A stretch of 64,000 nt of DNA from Asticcacaulis sp. ZE23SCel15 (GCF_030505395.1 NZ_CP130044.1:915001-979000), one strand, 5' to 3'. Positions 18,300 to 31,047 are shown, counted from the first letter of the stretch. A program made the numbers and translations. Notes: generated from the letters alone by a model not told the origin.

Positions 18300-18303
18300 C
18301 GCC

Positions 18304-19155
18304 ATGAAATTATTCAGCACACTGATAATACTGACCTGCCTGTGGACTCCCATGGCAGAAGCCGCCACCAAATCCAAAGGTGGCCAGTATAACACGGTGG
18401 CCTCGCGCCGCGCCCAGCCGCATCTGGACCTGGCCATGACCGCACCCATGCCGCAACTGCTCGACCAGGCGGCTGAGCTTAAGCCGGAATATGTTCTGGC
18501 CTATGGTCTGGCCCTCGAATTGGGTCGCGAACCCGCCCCGCTTAGCCCCACCCAGCGGGCCAAGGTGCAGGGCGTGTTTCAGGATTTCCTCAATGAATTC
18601 GTCTACAAAAAAGACAATATCGCGCTGAAAGGCGACGAAGATATCTTACTTAGCCAGCCTGATTTCTGGATCATGATGGCGCGTGTCTTTGGCAGAAAAC
18701 CGCAACATATGCGGCTGATGGGCGGCACAACCCTGATCAGCGATACGACCGGCGCTGTCTCAACGCTCAATTTCGGCGCCTATGATCTCAACGATAACAC
18801 CTTCCGTCCCGAAGACTATCGTTTCAGCGAAGAGACCGTGCTGAACCGTTATATGGTCTACGCAGCGCAGTCCTGCGCCATGTATGCCAAAATCTCTGAG
18901 CAAATGAAAAAGGCCCAAAGGGTAGATGCCGCCTCGATCTCACACCTGACGCCGGAAAAACTGGCTGAGGTCAAGGCCACCGCCCGGACTATCCATGCCG
19001 AGGCTCTGCGCTATGGCCCTGCGGCGTGCGGCGGGCGCGACTATTTCAATAAGGTCTCAGCCTTTGCCGCCGCCAATCTGGGGCGGCTGAACACGCTGAA
19101 AGACGATCCAATCGCTCAGATCACCCCGGTCGCGACAGACAGCCCGATCCCTTAA
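18304..19155 (+). CDS. secreted hypothetical protein, paralogue 2
   Basis: 283 residues, signal peptide about 1-19 (LIILTCLWTPMAEA). Clearly homologous over the full length to the preceding gene: LDLAMTAPMPQLLDQ, AYGLALELGREPAPL, KVQGVFQDFLNEFV, SQPDFWIMMARVF, AAQSCAMYAKI, YGPAACGGRDYFNKV. The ATG is 4 nt after the previous stop, so the two are translationally coupled and arose by tandem duplication. The function is unknown. A longer open frame upstream of 18304 only shadows the preceding gene. Confidence 0.85.
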   Translation: MKLFSTLIILTCLWTPMAEAATKSKGGQYNTVASRRAQPHLDLAMTAPMPQLLDQAAELKPEYVLAYGLALELGREPAPLSPTQRAKVQGVFQDFLNEFVYKKDNIALKGDEDILLSQPDFWIMMARVFGRKPQHMRLMGGTTLISDTTGAVSTLNFGAYDLNDNTFRPEDYRFSEETVLNRYMVYAAQSCAMYAKISEQMKKAQRVDAASISHLTPEKLAEVKATARTIHAEALRYGPAACGGRDYFNKVSAFAAANLGRLNTLKDDPIAQITPVATDSPIP

Positions 19156-19227
19156 CAATCCCTGTGGGCAAGTTATAGTTAATAGGCTAATATCGCGCAG
19201 ATTTCAGATGATCCGGAGGGGGCTCTA

Positions 19228-19770
19228 ATGGATGCGGCCATGAAAATTCTGCGCTGGTTTATCGCAGCACTGGTGCTGGCCTATACGGTCTGGATTAGCT
19301 GGCCGGTCATTCAGGCCAAGGTGCTGGGGCAACCCGATGAGCCGTTTGTGTCGTCGCGCGCCGCCGATGATATCGATTATCGCGGCGGCTACAGCATGGC
19401 CCCCGTCCGCGATCCTTATGCCCCGCCACTCAGTGAATCCATTCAGGGCCGCACGGCGCTTGAGGCCATTGAGACCGACAATCAGCCGGTGATCTGGCTA
19501 TGGGCGTCGGTCGTGGCGCTATATGTCATTGCAGCCTTTTTGTTTGCCAACGGCAATTTGCGCGCCGCCTTTGCTTATGGCCTGGGATTTATCGCCGATG
19601 TCGTCCTGACCTATCTGACCAAGGGCGAAGCAGGAGCCGGTATATTCGACAAAGTGCTTGAAATCCTGTCGGGCTGGGACCCGCGCTATGTGCTGACCTT
19701 GGTAGCGCTGGGCTTAGGGTTTATCATGGCGATGGCCCGTCTGCGGCCCGTCAACCGCCGCCCGTTCTGA
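19228..19770 (+). CDS. hypothetical inner-membrane protein
   Basis: 180 residues. One membrane segment lies near the N terminus (about 10-28), followed by a Pro-rich soluble stretch of about 60 residues (RGGYSMAPVRDPYAPPLSES). Three further membrane segments occur at about 90-108, 112-130 and 155-174. No family recognised. The start has a good GGAGGGG site. It sits between the secreted pair and lpd, facing the same way, so it may be part of that accessory insertion in the TCA cluster. Confidence 0.8.
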   Translation: MDAAMKILRWFIAALVLAYTVWISWPVIQAKVLGQPDEPFVSSRAADDIDYRGGYSMAPVRDPYAPPLSESIQGRTALEAIETDNQPVIWLWASVVALYVIAAFLFANGNLRAAFAYGLGFIADVVLTYLTKGEAGAGIFDKVLEILSGWDPRYVLTLVALGLGFIMAMARLRPVNRRPF

Positions 19771-19880
19771 TTGGCGCCGCGTCCCCTAAAAAACATGCGA
19801 TTTTCCTGTCAACAGGCTTGACCCATAGGGCTTAGGCTCCTAGGTCAGGAATATCAGCAGATATGAAAAAGGCGGCTATC

Positions 19881-21287
<1,407 letters not shown>

Positions 21288-21293
21288 AGACCT

Positions 21294-21334
21294 CACTCAA
21301 AAGTCCTGCGTTTCACTCAGTGTACTTTTGAGTG
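21294..21334. repeat. stem-loop repeat, copy 1 (after lpd)
   Basis: A perfect 11-bp stem, CACTCAAAAGT (21294-21304) with ACTTTTGAGTG (21324-21334), encloses the 19-nt loop CCTGCGTTTCACTCAGTGT. The loop and inner stem match, in reverse orientation, the element at 25930-25969 after dnaN (16 of 19 loop bases). The outer stems differ. Confidence 0.7.
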
Positions 21335-21346
21335 GTTCAAGAATGA

Positions 21347-21383
21347 AAAAAGTCTCCGCAGGTGCACCTTGCGGAGACTTTTC
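21347..21383. terminator. bidirectional terminator after lpd
   Basis: AAAAGTCTCCGCA pairs with TGCGGAGACTTTT across a 9-nt loop that is itself palindromic. T-runs on both strands serve lpd and the convergent gene that stops at 21400. Confidence 0.88.
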
Positions 21384-21399
21384 GTTTTCAGCCGTCATT

Positions 21400-22131
21400 T
21401 TAGAACGGAATTTCATCGTCTAAATCAAAAGAAGCCGCATCGACATTCGCTTTTTGAACTTCGGGTGCAGGCAGTGATTTAATGTTAGCGGGCCCCATTA
21501 ACCTGAGTTGCTCACTATCTTCGGCTTCTTTATCTTGGCCAATCAAGCTAGTGATAGTGGCAATAGCTTCCGGTGCGTCCGCGAGCAAGCCAGCGCCTTC
21601 CGATAGTGCTAAAGCGCTAAAGCCTGCTATTGCTAACATCGCTTTTGCAAAACCAAGACGCGTTTTGTTAAGCTCAATTGAAAGCGCGTCTAATTTCTCC
21701 AGCAAACGCATACGCTTTGATTCAGGTAAATTTGCCTGAGAAATAATGTCTCTCAATTTTATTATTTGGATCTCTATTTTTGCCCTAGTGCGAATACCAA
21801 GCTGTACGGAATACTGTCTGTTCTTAACTCGCGACCTCAATCGTATGCGCGTGACGACACCACTAACTTTCAAAAGAAAAATATCAATTTCGCATACTGG
21901 ATCGTCAGCATTATATGGGTACAGAATACCTTCTATATCAAGTTCTTGCGCAGCCGACGCTACAGTAGTCATATATTGCATTCGTACAATGCGGTCAAAA
22001 TCTACGGGCGTCTGATTGCTAATCATTTTTGTCATATTACGGCGACAAATACCTTCAAGCTCCACAAATTGTTCCTGTGGGTCATCTGGCAAATTATCGT
22101 ATTCTTCGGCCGATATTAATTCGTAATGCAT
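21400..22131 (-). CDS. AT-rich orphan protein with SSB-like C-terminal tip
   Basis: 243 residues, base composition clearly AT-richer than lpd and gyrB on either side. The N terminus is acidic (SAEEYDNLPDDPQEQFVELE), the middle is basic and helical (about 110-155), and a hydrophobic segment lies at about 160-184 (AMLAIAGFSALALSEGAGLL). The last residues are DLDDEIPF, the same acidic-Ile-Pro-Phe tip with which single-stranded DNA-binding proteins recruit replication and repair enzymes. No SSB OB-fold is present. The family is unknown; the gene was probably acquired. It lies next to gyrB-recF-dnaN-dnaA. Confidence 0.8.
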   Translation of the reverse strand: MHYELISAEEYDNLPDDPQEQFVELEGICRRNMTKMISNQTPVDFDRIVRMQYMTTVASAAQELDIEGILYPYNADDPVCEIDIFLLKVSGVVTRIRLRSRVKNRQYSVQLGIRTRAKIEIQIIKLRDIISQANLPESKRMRLLEKLDALSIELNKTRLGFAKAMLAIAGFSALALSEGAGLLADAPEAIATITSLIGQDKEAEDSEQLRLMGPANIKSLPAPEVQKANVDAASFDLDDEIPF

Positions 22132-22230
22132 CTTTTTTCCTTGGCATTACCTATGAAATTGAAATGATGATACCCGATTTAATCGACCGCACAAATAAAA
22201 AGTTCTTTGTTTGTTCGGCGCAATAAATTA

Positions 22231-22254
22231 CCCCTCTAAGCGCGCTTAGAGGGG
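22231..22254. repeat. 24-bp perfect palindrome
   Basis: CCCCTCTAAGCG followed immediately by its reverse complement CGCTTAGAGGGG. It lies 37 bp beyond the gyrB stop. It may be a terminator of gyrB (minus strand) or a protein site. Confidence 0.6.
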
Positions 22255-22262
22255 CTAAATTT

Positions 22263-22288
22263 CCGGGTGCAGGGGCCGTGCCCCTGCC
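22263..22288 (+). repeat. GGGGTC-type palindromic element (family A)
   Basis: CGGGT then GCAGGGGC, loop CGT, GCCCCTGC (22269-22287). Its layout (GGG-run, short gap, G-rich stem) matches the elements at 27177, 27231, 56045 and 62434. It abuts the gyrB stop codon at 22291. Confidence 0.5.
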
Positions 22289-22290
22289 TG

Positions 22291-25847
<3,557 letters not shown>

Positions 25848-25880
25848 ACTGTCCCCCTACTCCATTATCGCTAAAAAGCC

Positions 25881-25915
25881 AAACCGAGGCGTCGGGCCGC
25901 CCCGAGCCTCGGTTT
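25881..25915. terminator. terminator of dnaN
   Basis: AAACCGAGGC (25881-25890) pairs with GCCTCGGTTT (25906-25915), and TCGGG pairs with CCCGA inside. On the minus strand it is followed by GGCTTTTTAG, fitting termination of dnaN transcription before recF. Confidence 0.75.
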
Positions 25916-25929
25916 GACAATGTTGCGCC

Positions 25930-25969
25930 CGCCCTAAAGTACACTGAGCGAAGCGAAGGACTTTGGGCG
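25930..25969. repeat. stem-loop repeat, copy 2 (after dnaN)
   Basis: CGCCC-T-AAAGT pairs imperfectly with ACTTT-GGGCG around a loop whose reverse complement, CCTTCGCTTCGCTCAGTGT, matches 16 of 19 bases of the loop after lpd (21305-21323). It ends two bases before the dnaN stop codon. Confidence 0.65.
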
Positions 25970-25971
25970 GA

Positions 25972-27093
25972 TTACACCCGTAATGGCATCAGCACGTACT
26001 GCACGCCCTGATCAGCCGGATCGATAACCAGCGTCGGTGACGAGGCATCGTTCAGGCGCAACTCCACCACATCGCCGGTGATCTGGCCCATGACATCAAG
26101 GATGTAGCGGGCATTGAAGCCGATTTCGATGGTTTCGTTATCATAATCGATTTCGGCCTCTTCGACGGCCTGACCGGCTTCGATATTGCGCACCGTCAGG
26201 GTCAGACGGCCGGGCTCAATGGCGAGCTTAACCGAACGGCTTTTTTCGGCGGAAATCGTCGAGACCCGGTCAACGGCCTTGGACAGGACGCCGGAATCGA
26301 CGCGCATGATCTTTTCGTTGTTCTTCGGGATTACGCGGCCATAGTCAGGGAACGAGCCGTCGATGATCTTGGACGTCAAGGCCGCCTGACCGAAATTGAA
26401 ACGGATCTTGGCGGGGCTGACCGTCACTTCGACCGAACCGGAACCATCATCGAGCAGACGACGGGCCTGATCGATGGTCTTGCGCGGCACGATCACGCCG
26501 GGGCCACCCATTGAGCCATCCGGGGCGGGCATTTCCGCCAGCGCCAGACGGTGACCGTCGGTGGCGACCGCGCGCAGATAGCCGGAACCTTCTTCGGTCA
26601 GGGTGTGCAGATAGAGGCCATTGAGATAATAGCGGGTTTCTTCTGTGCTGACCGCAAAACGGGTCTTATCGATCAGGCGCTTTAAATCTTCTTTTAAGAC
26701 CTGAAAGGTAACGCCTTCGTGGTCGCCGGACATGACCGGAAAATCACCGGCGGGCAGCACCGGCAGGGCAAAGCGCGACCGGCCAGCCGATACGGTCAGG
26801 CGCGGGTCTTCGCCGGAGGCAAATTTTAACTCGACATCAGCGCCTTCCGGCAGCTTACGCACGATTTCATAAAGCGTGTGGGCGGGGGCGGTGATCTGCC
26901 CCGGAATGGAGACAATGGCTTCGGCGACATCGACAATTTCCATGTCAAGGTCGGTCGCTGAAAACGACACCTGAGAGCCTTCGGCCGACAACAGCACATT
27001 GGACAGAATGGGGATCGTATTGCGGCGTTCCACCACGTTTTGTACGTGACCCAAGGCCTTTAAAAGCGCGCCCCGCTCGATGATCAATTGCAT
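25972..27093 (-). CDS. dnaN: DNA polymerase III beta subunit (sliding clamp)
   Basis: 373 residues, normal length. The clamp that tethers DNA polymerase III. Typical features are MQLIIERGALLKALGHVQNVVERRNTIPILSNVLL at the N terminus (first half of domain 1), RYYLNGLYLH, AVATDGHRLA in domain 2, and the C-terminal VQYVLMPLRV that closes the hydrophobic binding pocket. It is followed by a repeat stem-loop and a terminator, and is separated from dnaA by 190 bp. Confidence 0.98.
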   Translation of the reverse strand: MQLIIERGALLKALGHVQNVVERRNTIPILSNVLLSAEGSQVSFSATDLDMEIVDVAEAIVSIPGQITAPAHTLYEIVRKLPEGADVELKFASGEDPRLTVSAGRSRFALPVLPAGDFPVMSGDHEGVTFQVLKEDLKRLIDKTRFAVSTEETRYYLNGLYLHTLTEEGSGYLRAVATDGHRLALAEMPAPDGSMGGPGVIVPRKTIDQARRLLDDGSGSVEVTVSPAKIRFNFGQAALTSKIIDGSFPDYGRVIPKNNEKIMRVDSGVLSKAVDRVSTISAEKSRSVKLAIEPGRLTLTVRNIEAGQAVEEAEIDYDNETIEIGFNARYILDVMGQITGDVVELRLNDASSPTLVIDPADQGVQYVLMPLRV

Positions 27094-27176
27094 CTTGACG
27101 TCCCAAAATTACCCTGCCGGTCTGTTACCGGCTTAACAAGGAGGGCGGAGATTAGTGTGCAAACCACGCCCTGTAA

Positions 27177-27211
27177 ATGGGGTTTGGGGCCTGAGACCCC
27201 ATATCTTTTAA
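27177..27211 (+). repeat. family A element, left half of an inverted pair
   Basis: ATGGGG, TTT, GGGGCCTGAGACCCC, ATATCTTTT in plus orientation. The same layout occurs in minus orientation at 27222-27263, so the two halves face each other. Confidence 0.65.
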
Positions 27212-27221
27212 TCGTTTACGT

Positions 27222-27263
27222 AAAAAAAGATGCGGGGTCATAAGACCCCGCACCCCATAACTT
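27222..27263 (-). repeat. family A element, right half of inverted pair; dnaA terminator
   Basis: TGCGGGGTC (27231-27239), loop ATAA, GACCCCGCA (27244-27252), then CCCCATAACTT. On the minus strand the stem is followed by TCTTTTTTTACG, so it also works as the intrinsic terminator of dnaA. Confidence 0.8.
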
Positions 27264-27283
27264 TGATCTGCGTTTTGGGCGGC

Positions 27284-28813
27284 TTAGTTGCTGCGCAGTT
27301 TGCGGGTCAGGGCTTCTACGTCACGGGCGATCTGTTCGTCCGATTGCAGCAATTCCTCAATCTTTTTAACCGCATGAAGAACGGTAGTATGATCCCGCCC
27401 GCCAAAGCGGCGTCCGATATCCGGATAGGAACGGGTGGTGTGCTGTTTGCACAGCCACATCGCCACCTGACGCGGACGGGCGACGCTGCGCGTGCGGCGC
27501 TCCGACAACAGGTCGGCTTGTTTCAGGCTGAAATGATCAGCCGTCAGTTTTTGAATCTCATCAACAGTTACACGGCGCTCAACGGAAACCTTAAGGTTCG
27601 GTTGCAACAGGGCCATAGCTTCGTCCAAAGTCAAACTCCCCAGACGCGCACCTGCCGAAGCGGCAAGCGTATTCACCGCCCCTTCGAGTTCACGAATGGA
27701 ACCGGGTACGCTGTCTGCTATAAATTGTAATACGTCGACATGCGGCATCCGGGACAATCCCAGACGACGCGACAGTTGTTCGAGCTTGCGCTCGATGATG
27801 CCTATTCTCAAGGCCTGATCGGCCACGTCCAAAGCACAGACGAGACCGGATGACAAGTGTGATCTTAGCCGCGCTTCGATTTCCGTCAATTGGGTGGGCG
27901 GACGATCGGCGGTAAACACGACGCGACGGTTCTTTTCGATCAACGCCGTCAGGGTATGGAACAGCTCTTCCTGCGAAGACGTCTTGCCGCCGATGAAATG
28001 GACATCATCGATCAGCAACAGGTCGGCGCTGCGGATTTCTTCCTTGAAGACACTCTGTGAGCGATCCATCACCGCCTTGACGAAGGTATTGGTGAACTTT
28101 TCCGCCGTCAGATAGACGATCTTGGCGTCCGGGCGGCGCACCTTGGCTTCCCAGGCGATCGCGTTCAGAAGGTGGGTCTTACCATAGCCATAGGGGCCGT
28201 GGAAAAACACCGGATTGAAATGACCATCGCCCCAGCCGGCCACCTGACGCGACATGGTATAGGCGAACTCATTGCCGCGGCCGGCGACAAAAGTCTCAAA
28301 GGTCAGGCGATCCTGCAAACCGGCAATGCGATTGAGATCAGCTCTAGCCTGAGCCTGGGCAGCTTCGAGACCTGACAGCTCAACTGGCTTTGCGACACCG
28401 GTATCGGCCATGATCGCCGCATCGTTGGTTTTCACCGACGACAGTGGCATATCAGACTCTGAACGGCTTGCCGATTTCGCAACGTCTAAGGTTTCCGACA
28501 AAGCCTTCTGGGCCTGACGCTGACGCTCGCAGGTGTCGAAATCAATGCGCGATTGCAGATCAAGCACCCGACCTTCCGGATCGAACTGCGCCCATAGTTC
28601 ATGAATACGACGCAGGGCGTTACGCTGAAACCAGTCACGCGCATATACTGTCGGCGTTACCAGAACCGGATCACCGTCGATAGTGACCTTAAGCGCTGAG
28701 GGCGCTACGTAAGAATTATAAGGCCCGTCGCCCAACTCCTGGCGAAGCGCCGACGCCACTTTGGACCATACCGTTTCAGGCAGGATCGGCGACCAGTTGT
28801 TTAAACCTGGCAT
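27284..28813 (-). CDS. dnaA: chromosomal replication initiator DnaA
   Basis: 509 residues from the ATG at 28813 (MPGLNNW); a GTG 17 codons upstream is less likely. Domain I about 10-85; linker about 90-160; AAA+ domain about 165-385 with Walker A GPYGYGKTHLLNAI, Walker B LLLIDDVHFIGG and sensor region RLRSHLSSGLVCALD; domain IV about 395-509 with the DNA-binding signature CKQHTTRSYPDIGRRFGGRDHTTVLHA. It opens the origin in an ATP-dependent way. Upstream lies a 748-bp non-coding region, then rpsT. Confidence 0.98.
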   Translation of the reverse strand: MPGLNNWSPILPETVWSKVASALRQELGDGPYNSYVAPSALKVTIDGDPVLVTPTVYARDWFQRNALRRIHELWAQFDPEGRVLDLQSRIDFDTCERQRQAQKALSETLDVAKSASRSESDMPLSSVKTNDAAIMADTGVAKPVELSGLEAAQAQARADLNRIAGLQDRLTFETFVAGRGNEFAYTMSRQVAGWGDGHFNPVFFHGPYGYGKTHLLNAIAWEAKVRRPDAKIVYLTAEKFTNTFVKAVMDRSQSVFKEEIRSADLLLIDDVHFIGGKTSSQEELFHTLTALIEKNRRVVFTADRPPTQLTEIEARLRSHLSSGLVCALDVADQALRIGIIERKLEQLSRRLGLSRMPHVDVLQFIADSVPGSIRELEGAVNTLAASAGARLGSLTLDEAMALLQPNLKVSVERRVTVDEIQKLTADHFSLKQADLLSERRTRSVARPRQVAMWLCKQHTTRSYPDIGRRFGGRDHTTVLHAVKKIEELLQSDEQIARDVEALTRKLRSN

Positions 28814-29561
28814 TTTATTATCGCCCCGATCAATATTCCCCAAACCAACACTCAACTCTACCACCCTGAATTCAAGTCACGCCACATACCCGGACCCGCC
28901 GTCCGCACAAACATTTTCCGGCTCAACCTATCTTAAGACGCCCCCAATCCTTAAGGCGCCTCATGCCGGTCATCTTAGAGCCAGTCCCCGATTACACGAA
29001 CCTTCGCACCGGTCGGGCCATTTGCCTCCCGCCGCAGATATTAAAGGTTCGCAAGGCCTCCGGTTTCGGGTTCAAGGCTTTGTGAGTTTGCGCCCCAGAT
29101 ATTGACCTGAAAACCGCAAACGCCCCGTACACCAGAGACAGGTTCTCTCCCACCGTGTGAGCATAGCTCACACAGTGTCCAATTCATCCGTGTTGGGATG
29201 GAAAGGGTGAAGAGACCTACAACTTAATCAAGCCAGCGCCTCGGTCAACGAATTTATTTGCATGGCGGTGCGGAATTTTCTGTTGACTCCGGTAACCTAT
29301 TCGCTCGCAAAGAGAATTTAATAAATCTTTTACGATTTATTTTTCGGCCTTTCCGAGTGGTTTTTACGCACGCAGTTTACCGTCTTCGGAAGGTTTAAAG
29401 ACACCTCACAAAGTGAAAAACTGAGATCACAATAGCGTTGAAATGACACCCATCAGCCATAACAAAAGGGCCCGTGCATAAGCGGTCGGGCCCTTCTGGA
29501 AAGGCTTAATCAGCAGTGACCGCCCGCATCAGGGATAGACCCCGCACCGGCAGATCTTTAA
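28814..29561 (-). promoter_or_regulatory. dnaA upstream region (748 bp, no gene)
   Basis: Non-coding. It holds two perfect inverted repeats, GTGTGAGC-ATA-GCTCACAC (29155-29173) and AATAAATC-N6-GATTTATT (29320-29341), and one GANTC methylation site (29285-29289). A possible minus-strand -35 (TTGACC) sits at 29243-29248. I find no consensus TTATCCACA DnaA box, so I do not call it an origin. In Caulobacter the origin lies near hemE, not at dnaA, and the dnaA leader controls translation; the same may hold here. Confidence 0.5.
29466..29495 (-). terminator. terminator of rpsT
   Basis: AAGGGCCCG (29466-29474) pairs with CGGGCCCTT (29487-29495). Read on the minus strand it is followed by TTGTTATGG, a short T-rich stretch, 66 nt after the rpsT stop. 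Confidence 0.7.
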
Positions 29562-29831
29562 TTAGGCAACCGCCAGCTTCTTCAGGGCTGCCGCCAGACG
29601 CGACACCTTGCGGGCGCCGGTGTTCTTATGAACCACGCCCTTAGATACCGCACGCATCAGCTCAGATTGCGCTTCGACAAAAGCGGTCTTGGCCACAGCC
29701 ACGTCGCCCGCACTCAGGGCTTCTTCGAACTTACGAACGAAGGTACGTACGCGCGAACGACGCGCCTTGTTAACTTCAGTGCGGCGGGCGATCTTGCGGA
29801 TCGCCTTCTTGGCGCCGGGATTATTAGCCAT
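29562..29831 (-). CDS. rpsT: 30S ribosomal protein S20
   Basis: 89 residues, Lys/Arg/Ala-rich helical bundle that binds 16S rRNA. The start [21 protein letters not shown] and the C-terminal [23 protein letters not shown] are characteristic. It starts with ATG after a GGTGAT site. The rpsT-dnaA neighbourhood on one strand is typical of Caulobacterales and relatives. Confidence 0.97.
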   Translation of the reverse strand: MANNPGAKKAIRKIARRTEVNKARRSRVRTFVRKFEEALSAGDVAVAKTAFVEAQSELMRAVSKGVVHKNTGARKVSRLAAALKKLAVA

Positions 29832-30021
29832 TCATCACCTTTGGGGACGAGAGTAAACGAAATGCCTGCAAAAGCCGCCACGCGGCCCTCAAAGACAAGA
29901 ATTTCAAGAGGGGCGGGATATAACCGAACGCCAGCTTGAGGTCAATAACGTAATTTGCAAATCTTCCCCATGTGGACAGGTGGCAGGGCCACCCGCCGAT
30001 ACGCCTTGCGGTGCAACGTCT

Positions 30022-30903
30022 TCATTTCTGACAAATCGAACAAAAAAAGGTGGAGCGTCCGGTGTGGACTTTGCGCTCAATTACACCCGCGCACCCTTGC
30101 GTCAGGCAAGGCTGGCCCTTGCGATCATAGACCTTGAAGCGGTGCTGAAAATAGCCGAGTTCTCCCGACGTGGCGGCAAAATCGCTGATCGATGACCCAC
30201 CCGCCGCTATGGCCTCCGTAATCACCGATTTAATCGCCGCCGACAGACGCTCTGCACCGTCATGGGCTAGGTCACTCCCAGCCATATCCGGGCTCAGGCG
30301 GGCCCGGTACAGCGCCTCACAGACATAAATATTGCCCAGTCCCGCAATCAGCCCCTGCGCCATTAGCAGCGTCTTAAGGTTAGCGGCGCGTCCGGCAAAT
30401 TGCGCCGTCAGAAAATCTGCGTTCAGTGCCGCATCCAGTGGCTCAACCCCCAACCCCTGAAACCATTTCGAGGCGCTAAGCTCATCGGGCGTCAGCAGCA
30501 GCATAAACCCGAACCGGCGCGGGTCATAATAATCGATAAGATGGGTTTGGTTGCCTTTGGTAGCCACCACCGACATATGCAGGTGTTTAGTATTCGTATC
30601 GACTGAATGGTAGTAATTACCATCCAGCGCCTTGGCGGCATTACCCCCTAATGGCGTTACCTGAAACCGGCCAGTCATGCCCAGATGCGTTACCCAAATA
30701 TCTTCGGTATCCATATAGGCCAGCAAATATTTCGCCCGCCGTTCCAGTCGCGTAACCGTAGCGCCGTTCACCCGTTCCGCAAAACGATCGGGAAAGGGAT
30801 AACGCAGGTTCGGACGGTTTAGTCGCACATTCGACAGAACCGCGCCCTCTAATGATGGCGCCAATCCGCGCTTTACGGTTTCAACTTCGGGTAATTCAGG
30901 CAC
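30022..30903 (-). CDS. mutM: formamidopyrimidine-DNA glycosylase
   Basis: 293 residues. Removes 8-oxoguanine and formamidopyrimidines. The catalytic N terminus PELPEVETVKRGL is present (initiator is GTG; Pro2 is the nucleophile). Also seen are the helix-two-turn-helix AGLGNIYVCEALYRARLSP and a C-terminal zinc finger with Cys at CLTQGC and CSICQK spaced around GRSTFFC. The first Cys pair has four intervening residues instead of two, a variant I have seen in alphaproteobacterial Fpg. It is 190 bp upstream of rpsT. Confidence 0.96.
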   Translation of the reverse strand: MPELPEVETVKRGLAPSLEGAVLSNVRLNRPNLRYPFPDRFAERVNGATVTRLERRAKYLLAYMDTEDIWVTHLGMTGRFQVTPLGGNAAKALDGNYYHSVDTNTKHLHMSVVATKGNQTHLIDYYDPRRFGFMLLLTPDELSASKWFQGLGVEPLDAALNADFLTAQFAGRAANLKTLLMAQGLIAGLGNIYVCEALYRARLSPDMAGSDLAHDGAERLSAAIKSVITEAIAAGGSSISDFAATSGELGYFQHRFKVYDRKGQPCLTQGCAGVIERKVHTGRSTFFCSICQK

Positions 30904-30904
30904 A

Positions 30905-30985
30905 AAACACTCCGCTGGGGGTCTGCCCCCTCCGTCACGTCGCTAACGCGCCGCGCCACCTCCCCCGTAAACAGGGGAGGAGAGA
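30905..30985. repeat. family B palindromic element
   Basis: GGGGGTCTGCCCCC lies near 30917-30930, then CCTCCCC (30959-30965) pairs with GGGGAGG (30974-30980) around CGTAAACA. The inner block and the GACGGAGGGGGCA-like end recur at 40096-40190 and 58537-58675. It occupies the gap between mutM and the reductase gene. Confidence 0.65.
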
Positions 30986-31029
30986 TATACGAATACGGAT
31001 TTATGTTGGCAACCTCTGGTCAAACGGTT

Positions 31030-31047
31030 CTAGGGGCTTGCCCCTAG
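31030..31047. repeat. hairpin overlapping a stop codon
   Basis: CTAGGGGC, loop TT, GCCCCTAG. It overlaps the stop codon (31044-31046) of the reductase gene and resembles the family A elements in stem type and position. Confidence 0.5.

Noticed and set aside
17959-18303. N-terminal extension of the second secreted paralogue
   Set aside because: It overlaps the first paralogue in another frame; the ATG at 18304 gives a signal peptide and aligns with the paralogue.
28814-29561. Chromosomal origin at dnaA
   Set aside because: No consensus DnaA boxes were found, and in Caulobacter the origin lies elsewhere. Only the regulatory region is called.
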